This document shows, piece after piece, positions 33,910 to 44,912 of a stretch of DNA of 64,000 nucleotides. Both the position numbers and the translations under genes were made by a program. Source of the DNA: Devosia yakushimensis (lineage in GTDB: Bacteria; Pseudomonadota; Alphaproteobacteria; Rhizobiales; Devosiaceae); the NCBI RefSeq assembly GCF_030159855.1, contig NZ_BSNG01000001.1, positions 1,736,001 through 1,800,000 of the forward strand, written 5' to 3'. How positions within the stretch are numbered: the first letter of the stretch is position 1; each line of letters opens with the position of its first letter. Below the pieces are notes generated by a model. That model saw only the letters and a list, made by a program, of their open reading frames with translations, made no database searches and was not told where the DNA came from.

Positions 33910-33937
33910 CCGAATCCAGTTTGTTCCTTTTATGTTC
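33906..33937 (+). promoter_or_regulatory. uvrA promoter with overlapping LexA (SOS) box
   Basis: TTGACC (33906-33911) and TTTTAT (33928-33933) are spaced by 16 nt. The LexA motif GTTC-CTTTTAT-GTTC (33923-33937) overlaps the -10 element. The -35 overlaps the stop codon of the LysE-type gene. The predicted leader is about 190 nt and contains a perfect hairpin TGGCCGC-tt-GCGGCCA at 34018-34033. Confidence 0.75.
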
Positions 33938-34132
33938 CATATGCGACAGTGAAAGGCGTTTTGCGCAACCCTGCCCTGACACGATAAGGTGACGCCGGGG
34001 CGCAAGGCCCGGTAAGATGGCCGCTTGCGGCCAAGACGGTTGGCTCCTATCTCTGCACTTGCCAGCCAATATGACCCGTACTTTATATGCCGCCTGTGCC
34101 TGACACGGCGCAGCCAGCCATGGACTTCGACA

Positions 34133-37027
<2,895 letters not shown>

Positions 37028-37093
37028 GCTTGAGCGCGAGGTGGTTGGGGCGTTTGCGCGTGTATCGGTGGTGCGCCGACGACTCCCCACCAC

Positions 37094-37124
37094 AATCGCC
37101 CTCGGGCTCGACCCGAGGGCGATT
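37094..37124. repeat. Family B single palindrome (copy 5)
   Basis: AATCGCCCTCGGG-ctcga-CCCGAGGGCGATT is a perfect 13-bp-arm palindrome downstream of uvrA. The 391-nt gap from uvrA to the first DUF1127-type gene otherwise holds only the palindrome at 37208 and no reading frame I would trust. Confidence 0.88.
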
Positions 37125-37207
37125 GCGATTGTGCAGCAACCGGTGCTCCACTGATAAGCCCGCGGATGGTTGAGAGCCTCAACACCCCCGTGCCACAAAA
37201 CGCCGCG

Positions 37208-37230
37208 CTGGATGCTAACAGTCTGTTAGC
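37208..37230. repeat. Palindrome GCTAACA-gtc-TGTTAGC, sequence shared with scpB
   Basis: The 17-bp perfect palindrome lies at 37214-37230. With its left flank (ctggat, from 37208) it matches the reverse complement of 52968-52990 inside scpB at 22 of 23 positions. It could be a regulator site or a remnant of a duplicated fragment. Confidence 0.7.
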
Positions 37231-37418
37231 CGATCTCCGCCACGTGCCAACAGCCGGCCAATCCCGCCACATCATACCTAAGTCTAACACCATTATGACA
37301 AAGCGCGGATTCGGCCATGCGCTCGCTGCATGATGCATTTGTAGTTTGAGCCATGGCGCTTCCTAGCGAACAGGATCATCTTCCTAAGCGTCGCAGATCT
37401 TCATGGAGGACCTGACCG

Positions 37419-37571
37419 ATGTTCGTGCGTGCTGTATGGCGCCTCAAGCGCCTGGTGGATTTGAAGCAGACTTTGCGTGAGACGGACGTGCCATCCACGC
37501 GAGACGCCGACCTGCTGGGGATCTCCGGCCCCGACTTCTCCAAGATGACCAAGGGCCTGTTCGACCGCTGA
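37419..37571 (+). CDS. Small DUF1127-like protein, 50 aa
   Basis: An ATG at 37419 with GGAGGA at 37405-37410 opens a 50-codon basic protein (MFVRAVWRLKRL...) ending with LLGISGPDFSKMTKGLFDR. The LGIS core and the size resemble DUF1127, although the N-terminal half is divergent. DUF1127 proteins are tiny and basic; some in alphaproteobacteria bind RNA or affect phosphate and envelope physiology. A strong GC hairpin follows 29 nt after the stop codon. It forms a pair with the clearer DUF1127 gene at 37772. Confidence 0.7.
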   Translation: MFVRAVWRLKRLVDLKQTLRETDVPSTRDADLLGISGPDFSKMTKGLFDR

Positions 37572-37599
37572 TCCCAGCCATGCCGCTGGTGGCAGAGGC

Positions 37600-37625
37600 G
37601 GCCGCCGGTTCGCCACCCGGCGGCC
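37600..37625 (+). terminator. GC-rich hairpin between the two DUF1127-type genes
   Basis: GGCCGCCGG-n8-CCGGCGGCC forms a perfect 9-bp stem 29 nt after the first small gene. It is followed only by TTCC, so it is a weak terminator or an RNA-stabilising structure. Confidence 0.5.
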
Positions 37626-37643
37626 TTCCGCCTGCCGCATCGC

Positions 37644-37671
37644 TTAACCGGAAATGAACGAGCCCGGTTAA
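37644..37671. promoter_or_regulatory. Inverted repeat TTAACCGG-n12-CCGGTTAA
   Basis: The perfect 8-bp inverted arms (37644-37651 and 37664-37671) lie about 100 nt upstream of the DUF1127 ATG at 37772. The spacing suits binding of a dimeric regulator, but no protein can be named. Confidence 0.45.
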
Positions 37672-37771
37672 TGCCCCGCGCAGAATGCATAGCTCGTTTG
37701 ACCAATCTCCCACTGCTCATTCGGCAGGCGCTGCCCTAAATATAGCCTCGTAAACGAAAGGAGACTACCAA

Positions 37772-37921
37772 ATGGACATCCGTAAAACCTTCAAGAAGTG
37801 GGCCGCCTACCAGCAGACCGTCCGTGAGCTTGCCGCTCTCGACAATCGTCAGCTGAATGACCTTGGTATTTCGCGCACCGACATCAATCGGATTGCTCGT
37901 GACCATGCCAGCTCGCTCTAA
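37772..37921 (+). CDS. DUF1127 (YjiS-like) small protein, 49 aa
   Basis: The sequence MDIRKTFKKWAAYQQTVREL... with RQLNDLGISRTDINRIAR is a typical DUF1127 domain, which fills the whole protein. The ribosome binding site aaaggag lies 8-9 nt before the ATG. Proteins of this family are abundant small basic factors; a Rhodobacter member (CcaF1) binds RNA, and Agrobacterium members influence phosphate and carbon metabolism. A strong intrinsic terminator follows at 37958, so it forms its own short transcript. Confidence 0.92.
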   Translation: MDIRKTFKKWAAYQQTVRELAALDNRQLNDLGISRTDINRIARDHASSL

Positions 37922-37957
37922 GATTTGCTGCACTGAATTTTCAGACTACGCAAATCG

Positions 37958-37996
37958 AACACCCGCCTCTCTCTGAGACGCGGGTGTTTTGCTTTT
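37958..37996 (+). terminator. Intrinsic terminator of the DUF1127 gene
   Basis: AACACCCGC-n13-GCGGGTGTT is followed by TTgcttttt. The stem has 9 perfect pairs and the T-rich tail is good. It isolates the small gene from trmFO. Confidence 0.9.
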
Positions 37997-38123
37997 TGGC
38001 CGGCAATTCACCCGATGAAATTGGACCGGCAGCTTACCCAACTTATCCCCGCCCCTTGAGCGGCATGATAATCTCCCAGCTACAGTTGTTGCGCTCGGCC
38101 TTGCTGCTTGCTACCTGACGGCC

Positions 38124-39506
38124 ATGCAAAACGAACCTATTCATATCATCGGCGGCGGGCTCGCCGGGTCTGAAGCTGCGTGGCAGGCGGCCGAAGCGGG
38201 CGCCACGGTTATCGTCCACGAAATGCGCGGCGTGCGCAGCACCGACGCGCATAGCACCGACAGCTTTGCCGAGCTGGTCTGCTCCAATAGCTTCCGCTCC
38301 GACGACCACGAACAGAATGCCGTTGGTCTGCTGCACGAAGAAATGCGGCGCCGCGGCTCGCTGATCATGCGAGCCGCCGACCTGCACAAGCTGCCGGCGG
38401 GCGGCGCGCTGGCTGTGGACCGGCACGGCTTTTCCGACGAAGTCACCCGCGCCATCCACAACCACGCCAATATCACAGTGGTGCGCGAAGAGATTGCCGG
38501 CTGGCCGCCAGAGGACTGGAAGAATGTCATCATTGCCACCGGCCCCCTCACCTCCCCGGCGCTGGCCGATGCCATCCTTGCCAAGACGGGCGAGGATTCT
38601 TTGGCGTTTTTCGACGCCATTGCGCCGATTGTGCATCGCGACAGCATCAATATGGACATTGCCTGGGCGCAGTCGCGCTATGACAAGGCGGGGCCCGGCG
38701 GAACAGGCGCGGATTATCTCAACTGCCCGATGAACCGGGATCAATACTATGCCTTTGTCGAGGCACTAATCGCCGCGCCGCTGCATGAGTTCAAGGATTG
38801 GGAAAAGGTACCCTATTTCGACGGCTGCCTGCCGATCGAAGTCATGGCGGAACGCGGCGTCGAAACGCTGCGGCACGGCCCGATGAAGCCGGTGGGGCTG
38901 ACCAATCCGCGCGATCCACTGGTCAAGAGCTATGCCATTGTGCAGCTGCGGCAGGACAATGCGCTGGGCACGCTGTGGAACATGGTCGGCTTCCAGACCA
39001 AGATGCGCTACGGCATTCAGGCGGAAATCTTCCGCATGATCCCGGGCCTGGAGAATGCGCAATTTGCCCGGCTGGGCGGGTTGCATCGCAATACATTCCT
39101 TAATTCGCCCAAGGTGCTGGGGCCGGACCTCAAGCTCAAGGCCGATCCGCGCATTCGCTTTGCCGGGCAGGTTACGGGCGTCGAGGGCTATGTTGAAAGC
39201 GCGGCGGTGGGGCTGATCACCGGGCGGCTGGCCGCGGCGGAAAGCCGCGGCGAGAGCCTGGCAACGCCGCCGCTGACGACGGCGCTTGGCGCGCTGGTGG
39301 CGCATATCACCGGCGGGCATATCGAGGCGGAAGGCTATAGCGGGGCGCGCAGCTTCCAGCCGATGAATGTCAATTTCGGGTTGTTTCCCGAGGTGACGAT
39401 CACCAAGCCCGAAGGCGTGGGCCGCTGGCGAGGCAATGACAAGACCATTGCCAAGCGCAAGGCGATCACTTCGCGGGCACTTGAAGATCTGAAGGGCTGG
39501 GCGTAA
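38124..39506 (+). CDS. trmFO: Methylenetetrahydrofolate--tRNA-(uracil-5-)-methyltransferase
   Basis: TrmFO is the folate- and FAD-dependent enzyme that makes m5U54 in the tRNA T-loop. The 460-aa protein has the N-terminal FAD motif IIGGGLAGSEAAWQAA, the CSNSFRSDD segment and the typical ADYLNCPMNRDQYYAF and SGARSFQPMNVNFGLFP blocks. The length is normal. It starts at ATG 38124 about 130 nt after the DUF1127 terminator and converges on the NDUFAF6-like gene with 13 nt between stop codons. Confidence 0.96.
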   Translation: MQNEPIHIIGGGLAGSEAAWQAAEAGATVIVHEMRGVRSTDAHSTDSFAELVCSNSFRSDDHEQNAVGLLHEEMRRRGSLIMRAADLHKLPAGGALAVDRHGFSDEVTRAIHNHANITVVREEIAGWPPEDWKNVIIATGPLTSPALADAILAKTGEDSLAFFDAIAPIVHRDSINMDIAWAQSRYDKAGPGGTGADYLNCPMNRDQYYAFVEALIAAPLHEFKDWEKVPYFDGCLPIEVMAERGVETLRHGPMKPVGLTNPRDPLVKSYAIVQLRQDNALGTLWNMVGFQTKMRYGIQAEIFRMIPGLENAQFARLGGLHRNTFLNSPKVLGPDLKLKADPRIRFAGQVTGVEGYVESAAVGLITGRLAAAESRGESLATPPLTTALGALVAHITGGHIEAEGYSGARSFQPMNVNFGLFPEVTITKPEGVGRWRGNDKTIAKRKAITSRALEDLKGWA

Positions 39507-39519
39507 GCGCCCTGCCCCT

Positions 39520-40362
39520 CTACCGATTGCGCAACGACCACCATACAAGACGCGTGATCTTGCGCCAGTCGGCCTCGTCGGGCGCCGATGCGAAGGCATT
39601 GCGTGGCGTATCAAGCAGCGCCAGTTGCGCCTTGAGCACTGCAATCGCCGCAAAGGCGGGCTTTAGCCTGCCGGGCAGCGCGCTAATGGCAGCATCGGCC
39701 TTGGCGAGATGGCCCGTCGCCAGTTCGGTAATCTGGCCCAAAGCCTCGATCACGCCTTCGCTCTCCTGGCCGGAGAAGATTTCGCGTTCCGTGACGCCGT
39801 TGGCGGCGAAGATGGACCAGGGGAGCATGATGCGGCCTTGGGAGGCGGTGTAACCGAAGGCGCGCAGATGGCCGACCATGGCGTGGGCGACGCCCAGATG
39901 GCCGGCAGCGTCGCCGGTTTCAACGGGTTCGCCTTCATTGAGGACCATGGCGGCGAGCTGGTAGAGGGTCGAGGCCGTCTCCCCCGCATAGCCCTCGAAA
40001 CTTTCTAGATCGGGCATGGGATCGTCATAGAGATCGAAACGGCGGGCCGCGATCAGGCGCTGCAGGGTACCGGCGGGAATGCGGTAGCGCTCCATGGTGC
40101 CGAGCAGTGCATCGGCCACGGGGTTTTGCCTGACATCGCCATGGCCCTGCCCGCCGACAGCGTCGGCCCACCATTGCAGGCGGATTTCGCCGGGAGCCGG
40201 GTTGCTGACGCGGTCGCGCACCGAGGCGACGTCGGCATTGAAGGCGTAGAGCGCGGTGATGGCGTCGCGCCCTGCCCCGCTCAATACGAGCGTGGCGAGG
40301 TAGCGGTCGCGATCATTGGCGCGGAGATCTGCCGCGGCATGGGCGAAGCTTTCGACGGCCAT
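39520..40362 (-). CDS. Squalene/phytoene synthase-family protein, NDUFAF6-like
   Basis: The 280-aa protein has the trans-isoprenyl diphosphate synthase fold, but its sequence resembles the complex I assembly factor NDUFAF6: AFNADVASVRDRVSNPAPGEIRLQWW, then ARRFDLYDDPMPDLESFEGYAGET, then GRIMLPWSIFAANGV. The Asp-rich motifs needed for true squalene synthase are altered, so catalysis of isoprenoid coupling is doubtful. Its ATG overlaps the stop codon of the NDUFAF3-like gene by 1 nt (TGATG), tying the two together. Confidence 0.88.
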   Translation of the reverse strand: MAVESFAHAAADLRANDRDRYLATLVLSGAGRDAITALYAFNADVASVRDRVSNPAPGEIRLQWWADAVGGQGHGDVRQNPVADALLGTMERYRIPAGTLQRLIAARRFDLYDDPMPDLESFEGYAGETASTLYQLAAMVLNEGEPVETGDAAGHLGVAHAMVGHLRAFGYTASQGRIMLPWSIFAANGVTEREIFSGQESEGVIEALGQITELATGHLAKADAAISALPGRLKPAFAAIAVLKAQLALLDTPRNAFASAPDEADWRKITRLVWWSLRNR

Positions 40363-40745
40363 CAGCGGGCCCGATCGACGGCGATAAGGGCCGCGGCGAC
40401 GGCGCGTTGTTCGCCGAACAGAACATTATAGGTGCGAACGGCGCCGCCGGTGCCGATGGCCTCGACGATGACATTGCGCTCACGGAAGGCCTGGCGGATC
40501 GTGGGATCGAGCGCGGCGATGTCGTGGCCAAGGCCGATAAACAGCACGTCGATGTCGTCGGCCACGGCGAGGACCGGCGCGAGGCTTTCGAGGGTCAATT
40601 CGGCGAGCGAGGTCACATCCCAGGCGTGCATGCCGGTAGGCAGGCAGAGCAGCGAACCGCGATGGGAGAGGCCGGCGAAACGGAAGCCGCCATTGCCATA
40701 GGCGTCGAGGCCGACCTGTTCGGGATAGTGTCCCGTTTCGTTCAA
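40362..40745 (-). CDS. Mth938/DUF498-domain protein, NDUFAF3-like
   Basis: The 127-aa protein has the Mth938 (AMMECR-like) fold pattern: IDAYGNGGFRFAG-type start, a central LFIGLGHDI and NVIVEAIGTGGAVRTYNVLFGEQRAVAAALI. The human homologue NDUFAF3 is a complex I assembly factor, and its bacterial relatives are known to be linked to secD-type genes, as here (127 nt upstream of it lies secDF in the same direction). It is followed without a gap by the NDUFAF6-like gene, so the pair probably act together. Confidence 0.9.
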   Translation of the reverse strand: MNETGHYPEQVGLDAYGNGGFRFAGLSHRGSLLCLPTGMHAWDVTSLAELTLESLAPVLAVADDIDVLFIGLGHDIAALDPTIRQAFRERNVIVEAIGTGGAVRTYNVLFGEQRAVAAALIAVDRAR

Positions 40746-40813
40746 CGCTGTCTCCTGCAGTCCTGGCTTTCGACTAAACGTTCGAGCGTGTTGAGAGCAC
40801 CTTCACCCTTGAT

Positions 40814-40834
40814 CCCTCCCCACAAGGGGGAGGG
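40814..40834. repeat. Family C palindrome (copy 4)
   Basis: CCCTCCCC-acaa-GGGGGAGGG lies in the 127-nt gap between secDF and the NDUFAF3-like gene. It may reduce read-through into the assembly-factor genes. Confidence 0.75.
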
Positions 40835-40872
40835 AGACGATGGCTGATGGGTCGCCGTCTTAGTTCCGCTCT

Positions 40873-43425
40873 TTAGACAGCCGCGCCGTCGGCGGGCTTG
40901 CCCTTTTTGTCGGTCTCGTCGTTTTCGGCGCGCGATTTGAGGCCGAAATTGATCAGGATCGGGCCGCTGACGATGATCGAGGAATACATGCCCACCAGCG
41001 AGCCGAAGGTCATGGCGATGGTGAAGCTGCGGATGACTTCGCCACCGAACAGCACCAGCGGTACCAAGGCTAGGAACACAGTGAACTGGGTAAGCGAGGT
41101 GCGCACAATGGTCTGGTTGATCGACAGGTCGATCAATTCAGGCAATGGCATCTTGCGATGCTTGCGCAGATTCTCACGTATTCGGTCGGAAATAACGACG
41201 GTTTCGTTCAATGACAGACCCACAAGAGTCAGCACGGCCGCGATCGAGGTGAGGTTGAACTCGAGCCCGGTTATCGAGAACAGACCTATAGTCATGATCA
41301 CGTCATGGGTCGTGGTGGTGACCGCGGACAGCGCGAACTGCCATTCGAAGCGGAACCAGATGTAGATCAGGATGGCGCCGAGCGCGACCAGGACGGCGAT
41401 AGTGCCAGCCCAGGCCAGTTCGCCCGACACGGTGCCGCTGACGGCCTCGGTGCGGCGGATTTCGTAATTCTCGGTGGCAAGCGCATCGCGCACCTTGGCG
41501 ACGGCGGCCTGATCGGCATCCTGCCCACCCTCCTGCGCCTGAACGCGGACCAGCACGTCTTCGGGGGTGCCGAAGCCCTGCACCTGCACTTCGCCCAGTT
41601 CGAGCCCGTCCAGCAGGCCGCGCACCACGCCGACATCGGCTGGGCCGCCGACATGCTGCACTTCGATGGCGGTACCGCCGACGAAGTCAATGCCGAGGTT
41701 GAAGCCCTTGACGAAGGCCGAGCCGATCGAGAGCACGGACATCACGATCGAGAAGACGATCACATAACGCGATATCTTCATGAACGGGATCTTGGTGCCG
41801 TCCGGGATGAAGCGGAAATGCTGGATCTTGAGGACCTTGGGGCGCACGGCGCGATACCAGAGGCCGACCAGATAATTGGTGACGGTATAGGAGGTGAAGA
41901 GCGAGGTGAGGATGCCGAGCGCCAGGGTCACGGCGAAGCCCTGCACCGGGCCGGAACCCAGGAAATAGAGCACGATGGCGGTGATGAGCTGGGTCAGGTG
42001 GGAGTCGACGATAGTGCCCCAAGCGCGCTCGAAGCCTGCATTGATCGATTGCAGCGGCGATTTGCCGGCGCGCTGTTCTTCACGCATGCGTTCGTAGATC
42101 AGCACGTTGGCGTCCACGGCCATGCCGATGGTGAGCACGATGCCGGCGATGCCGGGCAGTGTCAGGGTGGCGCCGAGCATGGAGAGGGCGCCGAAGATCA
42201 GGACGATGTTGAGGATCAGCGAGATATTGGCGAAGACGCCCCAGACGCCATAGGCGATGACCATGAAGGCGATGACCAGCACGCTGGCGACCACGCCGGC
42301 GGTGAGGCCCGAGCGGATGGAATCCGCGCCAAGGCTGGCGTCGACGGTGCGCTCCTCGACGATATCAAGGCTGGCCGGCAGTGCGCCGGCGCGCAGCAGC
42401 ACGGCAAGGTCATTGGCCGATTGCGTGGTGAAATTGCCGCTGATCTGGCCGGTGCCCTGGGTGATGGGCTGCTGGATGACCGGCGCGGTAATGACGGTAT
42501 TGTCGAGCACGATGGCGAAGCGCTGGCCGACATTGGCCGAAGTGATCTGGCCGAAGGTGACCGCGCCACGCGTATCGAAGCGGAAGCTGACCACGGGCAT
42601 GGCGCGCTGCTGGTCATAGCTGGGCTGGGCATCGACGAGGGATTCGCCGCCAAGCGCCACGTCTTCATAAAGCAGCTCGCTGCCGCCATCCTGGCTGGGC
42701 AGGATCATGGTCCCGGCCGGGAGGCCCTGGGCCTCCGCCGTTGCGGCCGACATGCCGGGATAGACCATGTGGAAGGTCAGGCGCGCAGTGCGGGAGATAA
42801 TGTCCTTGAGGCGGGTGGAATCGCCGAAGCCGGGCACCTGCACCAGAATGCGATTGGTCCCCTGGCGCTGGATGGACGGCTCGGTGGTGCCAAGCTCGTC
42901 GATACGGTTGCGGATGACTTCGATGGATTGCGCGACCAGGGCGGAGGTGCGCTGGCTGATGCCCTCGGGGGTGAGGGTGATGGTCAGCTTGCCATCGGGC
43001 GTTTCGCCATAGGCGAATTCATTGACGCCGCCGACCGCGAACATACCGTTGGAAACGGTGTTCTGCAGGCTTTCGATAAGCGTCCTGGCCTGATCCTTCT
43101 GGGTCGGATCGGTCAACTCGATGGCGATGGAATTGGTTGCCGGATCGGTGGTGATCAGATTGCCGATGCCGTTCTGGCCCGCCAGGATATTGCGGGCGTC
43201 GCGGCGCACGCTTTGCAAGCGCTCGGACACGATGCCTTCTTCACTGACCTGCAGCAGCAGGTGCGAGCCGCCCTGCAGATCGAGACCCAGAACCACCGTC
43301 TGCTTGGGCAGGAAGCTCGGCCAGGCATCGCGCACATCCTGGGGAAGGAAGCTGGGAACGGCGAAAAGCACGCCCAGCAAAGCAACGATGGCTATGACAG
43401 CGGTTCGGATCGGCGAAAATTGCAT
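40873..43425 (-). CDS. secDF: SecDF, fused protein-export membrane protein
   Basis: SecD and SecF are joined in one chain of 850 aa. This RND-type complex uses the proton gradient to pull proteins through SecYEG on the periplasmic side. The N-terminal SecD part (about residues 1-530) has the DLQGGSHLLL motif and the P1 domain, then a six-helix block with GMAVDANVLIYERMREE. The SecF part contains FVGGTAIEVQ and SLNETVVISDRIRE. The ATG at 43425 (MQFSPIRTA) is chosen; upstream codons lie in the hairpin between yajC and secDF. It is 60 nt downstream of yajC. Confidence 0.95.
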   Translation of the reverse strand: MQFSPIRTAVIAIVALLGVLFAVPSFLPQDVRDAWPSFLPKQTVVLGLDLQGGSHLLLQVSEEGIVSERLQSVRRDARNILAGQNGIGNLITTDPATNSIAIELTDPTQKDQARTLIESLQNTVSNGMFAVGGVNEFAYGETPDGKLTITLTPEGISQRTSALVAQSIEVIRNRIDELGTTEPSIQRQGTNRILVQVPGFGDSTRLKDIISRTARLTFHMVYPGMSAATAEAQGLPAGTMILPSQDGGSELLYEDVALGGESLVDAQPSYDQQRAMPVVSFRFDTRGAVTFGQITSANVGQRFAIVLDNTVITAPVIQQPITQGTGQISGNFTTQSANDLAVLLRAGALPASLDIVEERTVDASLGADSIRSGLTAGVVASVLVIAFMVIAYGVWGVFANISLILNIVLIFGALSMLGATLTLPGIAGIVLTIGMAVDANVLIYERMREEQRAGKSPLQSINAGFERAWGTIVDSHLTQLITAIVLYFLGSGPVQGFAVTLALGILTSLFTSYTVTNYLVGLWYRAVRPKVLKIQHFRFIPDGTKIPFMKISRYVIVFSIVMSVLSIGSAFVKGFNLGIDFVGGTAIEVQHVGGPADVGVVRGLLDGLELGEVQVQGFGTPEDVLVRVQAQEGGQDADQAAVAKVRDALATENYEIRRTEAVSGTVSGELAWAGTIAVLVALGAILIYIWFRFEWQFALSAVTTTTHDVIMTIGLFSITGLEFNLTSIAAVLTLVGLSLNETVVISDRIRENLRKHRKMPLPELIDLSINQTIVRTSLTQFTVFLALVPLVLFGGEVIRSFTIAMTFGSLVGMYSSIIVSGPILINFGLKSRAENDETDKKGKPADGAAV

Positions 43426-43449
43426 CTGTGCAGTCCTAGAGGCAGAAAA

Positions 43450-43475
43450 GCCGGAGCCCTTGGGCTCCGGCACAG
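43450..43475 (-). terminator. Hairpin between yajC and secDF (possible attenuator)
   Basis: In the minus direction GCCGGAGCCC-aa-GGGCTCCGGC is a perfect 10-bp stem followed by TTTTCTG. It has the form of an intrinsic terminator but lies within the yajC-secDF unit, 24 nt before the secDF ATG. Partial termination would make more YajC than SecDF. Confidence 0.65.
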
Positions 43476-43485
43476 AATAAGCTGC

Positions 43486-43836
43486 TTACGCAGGCTTGTT
43501 GTCGTTGACCGGTTCGGCCTTGGAGCGCACATCGGAAATCATGCCGCGCACCAGCTTAACCTTGACGCCTGTGGCGATCTCGACTTCGAGGTCTTCGCCA
43601 TCGACGGCCTTGGTGACCTTGCCAACAATGCCGCCAGTGGTGACGACCGTGTCGCCGCGGCGGATGGCCGACAGCATGGCCTGCTGAGCCTTGAGACGCT
43701 TCTGCTGCGGACGGAAGATCAGCAGCCAGAAAATCACCACCAGCAGCAGGATCGGCATAAGCTGGATAAAAATATCGGTCATACCGCCACCGGCGGGGGC
43801 CCCGGCTGCCTGTGCATAAGCGGGCGTTACAAACAT
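43486..43836 (-). CDS. yajC: Preprotein translocase accessory subunit YajC
   Basis: YajC is a small single-span partner of SecDF in the inner membrane. The 116-aa protein has one membrane helix (about residues 24-42, MPILLLVVIFWLLIF) followed by the conserved RPQQKRLKAQQ and GDTVVTTGGIVGKV blocks. The ATG at 43836 is used. It is the first gene of the yajC-secDF unit and is divergent from the DUF815 ATPase gene. Confidence 0.95.
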   Translation of the reverse strand: MFVTPAYAQAAGAPAGGGMTDIFIQLMPILLLVVIFWLLIFRPQQKRLKAQQAMLSAIRRGDTVVTTGGIVGKVTKAVDGEDLEVEIATGVKVKLVRGMISDVRSKAEPVNDNKPA

Positions 43837-44039
43837 GAAGCGTGCTCCTTATCTTTTCTTCTTGGCTGTGGAGGGGTCGGCGCCAGAAACCGGCATCGTT
43901 CTACGATGCAGTGGACGCATATGGGCCTGACTGCACTTGCGCCCCGGTCAAAATCGGGCGGACTATACATTTGCACCCCTGCGATTGCAAAGGCATTCGG
44001 GGCGACGCCAATTGCCGCGCCGACGACAAGGAAAAAGAC

Positions 44040-44912
44040 TTGAAGACCAAAGACCAACTCACTGAAATTGCTGCATCCTTGGCGCAGATAGCCCGTTCGC
44101 TGGAGGCGCTTGCTCCGCCTGCGGCCACCCCTGCCCCAACGCTTGGCAGCGCTGATGCCTATCATTGGGATGGCGATGCCGGAATCTTGATGGCTGTGCC
44201 AAAGGTCAGCCGAGTGCCATTGGGCATGCTCAAGGGAATCGATCGGGTGCAGGATATCCTGCTCAAGAATACCGAGCAGTTCGCCCGCGGCCATGGCGCC
44301 AACAATGCGCTGCTGTGGGGCGCGCGGGGCATGGGCAAGAGCTCGCTGGTCAAGGCGATCCATGGCGATATCGTAGCGCGGGATGGATTTGAGCGGTTGG
44401 TGCTGATCGAGATTGCGCGGGAGGACCTGGAAACCCTTCCGGCCCTGATGCGGCTGATCGGCAAGGAAGAGGCGCGCTTTATCGTGTTCTGTGACGATCT
44501 GAGCTTTGATAGCGGCGAGACCAGCTACAAATCGCTCAAGACGATCCTCGATGGCGGGCTCGAGGGGCGGCCGGACAATGTGCTGTTCTACGCCACATCC
44601 AATCGCCGCCATTTGATGCCGCGTGACATGATCGAGAACGAGCGTTCGACAGCGATCAATCCCGGCGAGGCAGTAGAAGAAAAGGTGTCGCTATCGGACC
44701 GGTTCGGCCTGTGGCTGGGCTTTCACAATTGCGACCAGCCGACATTCCTCACCATGGTCGAGGCCTATGCCGACCATTACGAGCTGGGGCTGGACGAGGA
44801 AACGCTGCGGGCGCGAGCCATCGAATGGGCGGCAACACGCGGGGCGCGATCTGGACGCGTCGCGATCCAACTGGTGCGGACGTTGGCGGGGGAATTGGGT
44901 AAGGCTGTCTAG
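44040..44912 (+). CDS. DUF815-family ATPase
   Basis: The 290-aa protein is an AAA-like P-loop ATPase: Walker A WGARGMGKSSLVKAI near residue 94, Walker B FIVFCDDLSF near 145, and a TSNRRHLMPR sensor segment. DUF815 proteins are widespread in alphaproteobacteria but have no settled role. The TTG at 44040 is chosen because AAGGA lies about 8 nt upstream and residues before it are not protein-like. It is divergent from yajC, a placement I recall as common, and its stop codon overlaps the convergent gene by 4 nt. Confidence 0.88.
   Translation: MKTKDQLTEIAASLAQIARSLEALAPPAATPAPTLGSADAYHWDGDAGILMAVPKVSRVPLGMLKGIDRVQDILLKNTEQFARGHGANNALLWGARGMGKSSLVKAIHGDIVARDGFERLVLIEIAREDLETLPALMRLIGKEEARFIVFCDDLSFDSGETSYKSLKTILDGGLEGRPDNVLFYATSNRRHLMPRDMIENERSTAINPGEAVEEKVSLSDRFGLWLGFHNCDQPTFLTMVEAYADHYELGLDEETLRARAIEWAATRGARSGRVAIQLVRTLAGELGKAV

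Noticed and set aside
41305..44043. Long open frame on the plus strand opposite secDF and yajC
   Set aside because: Shadow of secDF and yajC with the same His/Asp/Gly-rich composition; it crosses two real genes and a hairpin.
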